Origin: Acidiferrobacterales bacterium
GTDB taxonomy: Bacteria; Pseudomonadota; Gammaproteobacteria; Acidiferrobacterales; SZUA-150
Direction: 5' to 3'
NCBI GenBank assembly: GCA_947258385.1
Contig: CAMYII010000116.1
Span: 67,984 to 101,789, forward strand
DNA: 33,806 nt
Shown here: positions 33,239-33,806 of the stretch, piece after piece
How positions within the stretch are numbered: the first letter of the stretch is position 1
Layout of the letters: every line of letters begins with the position of its first letter
Program-made: the position numbers and the translations under genes
The notes under the pieces: generated by a model
Seen by the model: the letters and a program-made list of their open reading frames with translations, nothing else
What the model was told of the DNA's origin: nothing
Databases searched by the model: none

Positions 33239-33806
33239 TTATGGGGTTTTCTGCGCATCACCAGATGACTTATGCCTGTGCGCAGTATGGGAATGTAACG
33301 CTGATCCGCCTAAACAGTAAAGCTGCGGCCGGGCGCACAAACGCGAGCATCCCGTTATCGGCATCCGCAGAATGATCGTGGCCCAGAACACCGGCGCGGG
33401 AAAGCGGGGCACGACGCCGGTCGTGCGGGTCCTCCGTGCCCGTTGATCTGCCGGCCCCTCGTGGTGTCGCGCCCCCAGCCCGACGCCCAGCTGACAATTA
33501 CGCGCGCTGCCAGCCCTTCTGCCACATATCTGGCCGGGCGGGCGGGAATCCCGGACGGACGCGGTCCGATAGCGCCGTGAGCGAACACGGCTGGCCTGCC
33601 AGCCGCCTATCCGTACCCTCTGCCCGATCATCGGCAATCCATTGTCGCGACTGCATGCGGCCTCCCACAGCGACTGGTCCCGTACTTTTGCAGCATCGCG
33701 CAACAGTGCGACGGTGCGTTCGCCGATGCCCTTAACCAGCGACAGGTCGTCAGGCGACCGAAACGGGCCGTGTTTCTCGCGATACTCGACGATCGCCTGC
33801 AGACCG
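33239..33806 (-). CDS. Helix-hairpin-helix (ComEA-like) protein, 5' part outside window
   Basis: The frame enters from the right edge. It opens with [21 protein letters not shown] and then [16 protein letters not shown], the double helix-hairpin-helix pattern of ComEA-type DNA-binding proteins. It then stays open for about 135 more residues to TAA 33241-33239. That tail is rich in Arg, Pro, Gly and His and looks unlike a folded domain, so the original stop may have been lost or the tail is unstructured. The TAA overlaps a possible argH ATG (TAATG). Confidence 0.55.
   Translation of the reverse strand, partial: GLQAIVEYREKHGPFRSPDDLSLVKGIGERTVALLRDAAKVRDQSLWEAACSRDNGLPMIGQRVRIGGWQASRVRSRRYRTASVRDSRPPGQICGRRAGSARNCQLGVGLGARHHEGPADQRARRTRTTGVVPRFPAPVFWATIILRMPITGCSRLCARPQLYCLGGSALHSHTAHRHKSSGDAQKTP

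Overview
The window looks like chromosomal DNA of a GC-rich gammaproteobacterium, probably a respiratory or chemolithotrophic member of the Chromatiales / Ectothiorhodospiraceae-like lineages. The lineage call is inferred from gene content: a dapF - DUF484 - xerC block, an lptM - lysA pair, lpxC, an IscR/IscU pair and a periplasmic nitrate reductase operon. No rRNA, tRNA, CRISPR, prophage or complete insertion sequence was seen.

Left part (1-6.3 kb): the tail of an unrecognised gene with a good terminator, then a compact minus-strand operon napF-D-A-G-H-B for periplasmic nitrate reduction. Its genes are mostly coupled by start/stop overlaps. A plausible anaerobic (FNR/CRP family) promoter precedes napF. 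There is no napC, so electrons presumably enter through NapGH. A 187-bp imperfect palindrome resembling a MITE separates nap from pepN.

6.3-15 kb: aminopeptidase N; a DUF2892 membrane protein; an IscR-like regulator directly followed by IscU; a YciA-type thioesterase; a small outer-membrane beta-barrel with a Fur-like box in its promoter; and a pair made of a cyclopropane-fatty-acid-synthase-like methyltransferase and a geranylgeranyl-reductase-like flavoprotein. The IscR homologue keeps His107 but has lost all three cluster-binding cysteines, although its promoter carries a good type-1 IscR operator.

15-24 kb: a lone S24 (LexA-like) domain, a TetR/COQ9-type regulator, an unrecognised protein, a 600-bp non-coding stretch with a perfect 60-bp tandem duplication, then lpxC, xerC, DUF484, dapF, a small PGPGW membrane protein, a CoA-binding protein and a methyltransferase. 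A 20-copy heptanucleotide array runs into the stop codon of lysA.

24-33.8 kb: lptM-lysA, a saccharopine-dehydrogenase-family protein, a double zinc-ribbon protein, lon with an excellent sigma-32-type heat-shock promoter, an unrecognised 178-residue protein, a MazG-like pyrophosphohydrolase, a membrane diguanylate cyclase, and argH. argH is intact except for one in-frame TAG codon. The window ends inside a helix-hairpin-helix (ComEA-like) gene.

The most unusual observations are the cysteine-less IscR with its operator, the amber codon in argH, the methyltransferase-flavoprotein lipid pair, and the heptamer array that now encodes the end of LysA. No clearly new multi-gene system is evident.
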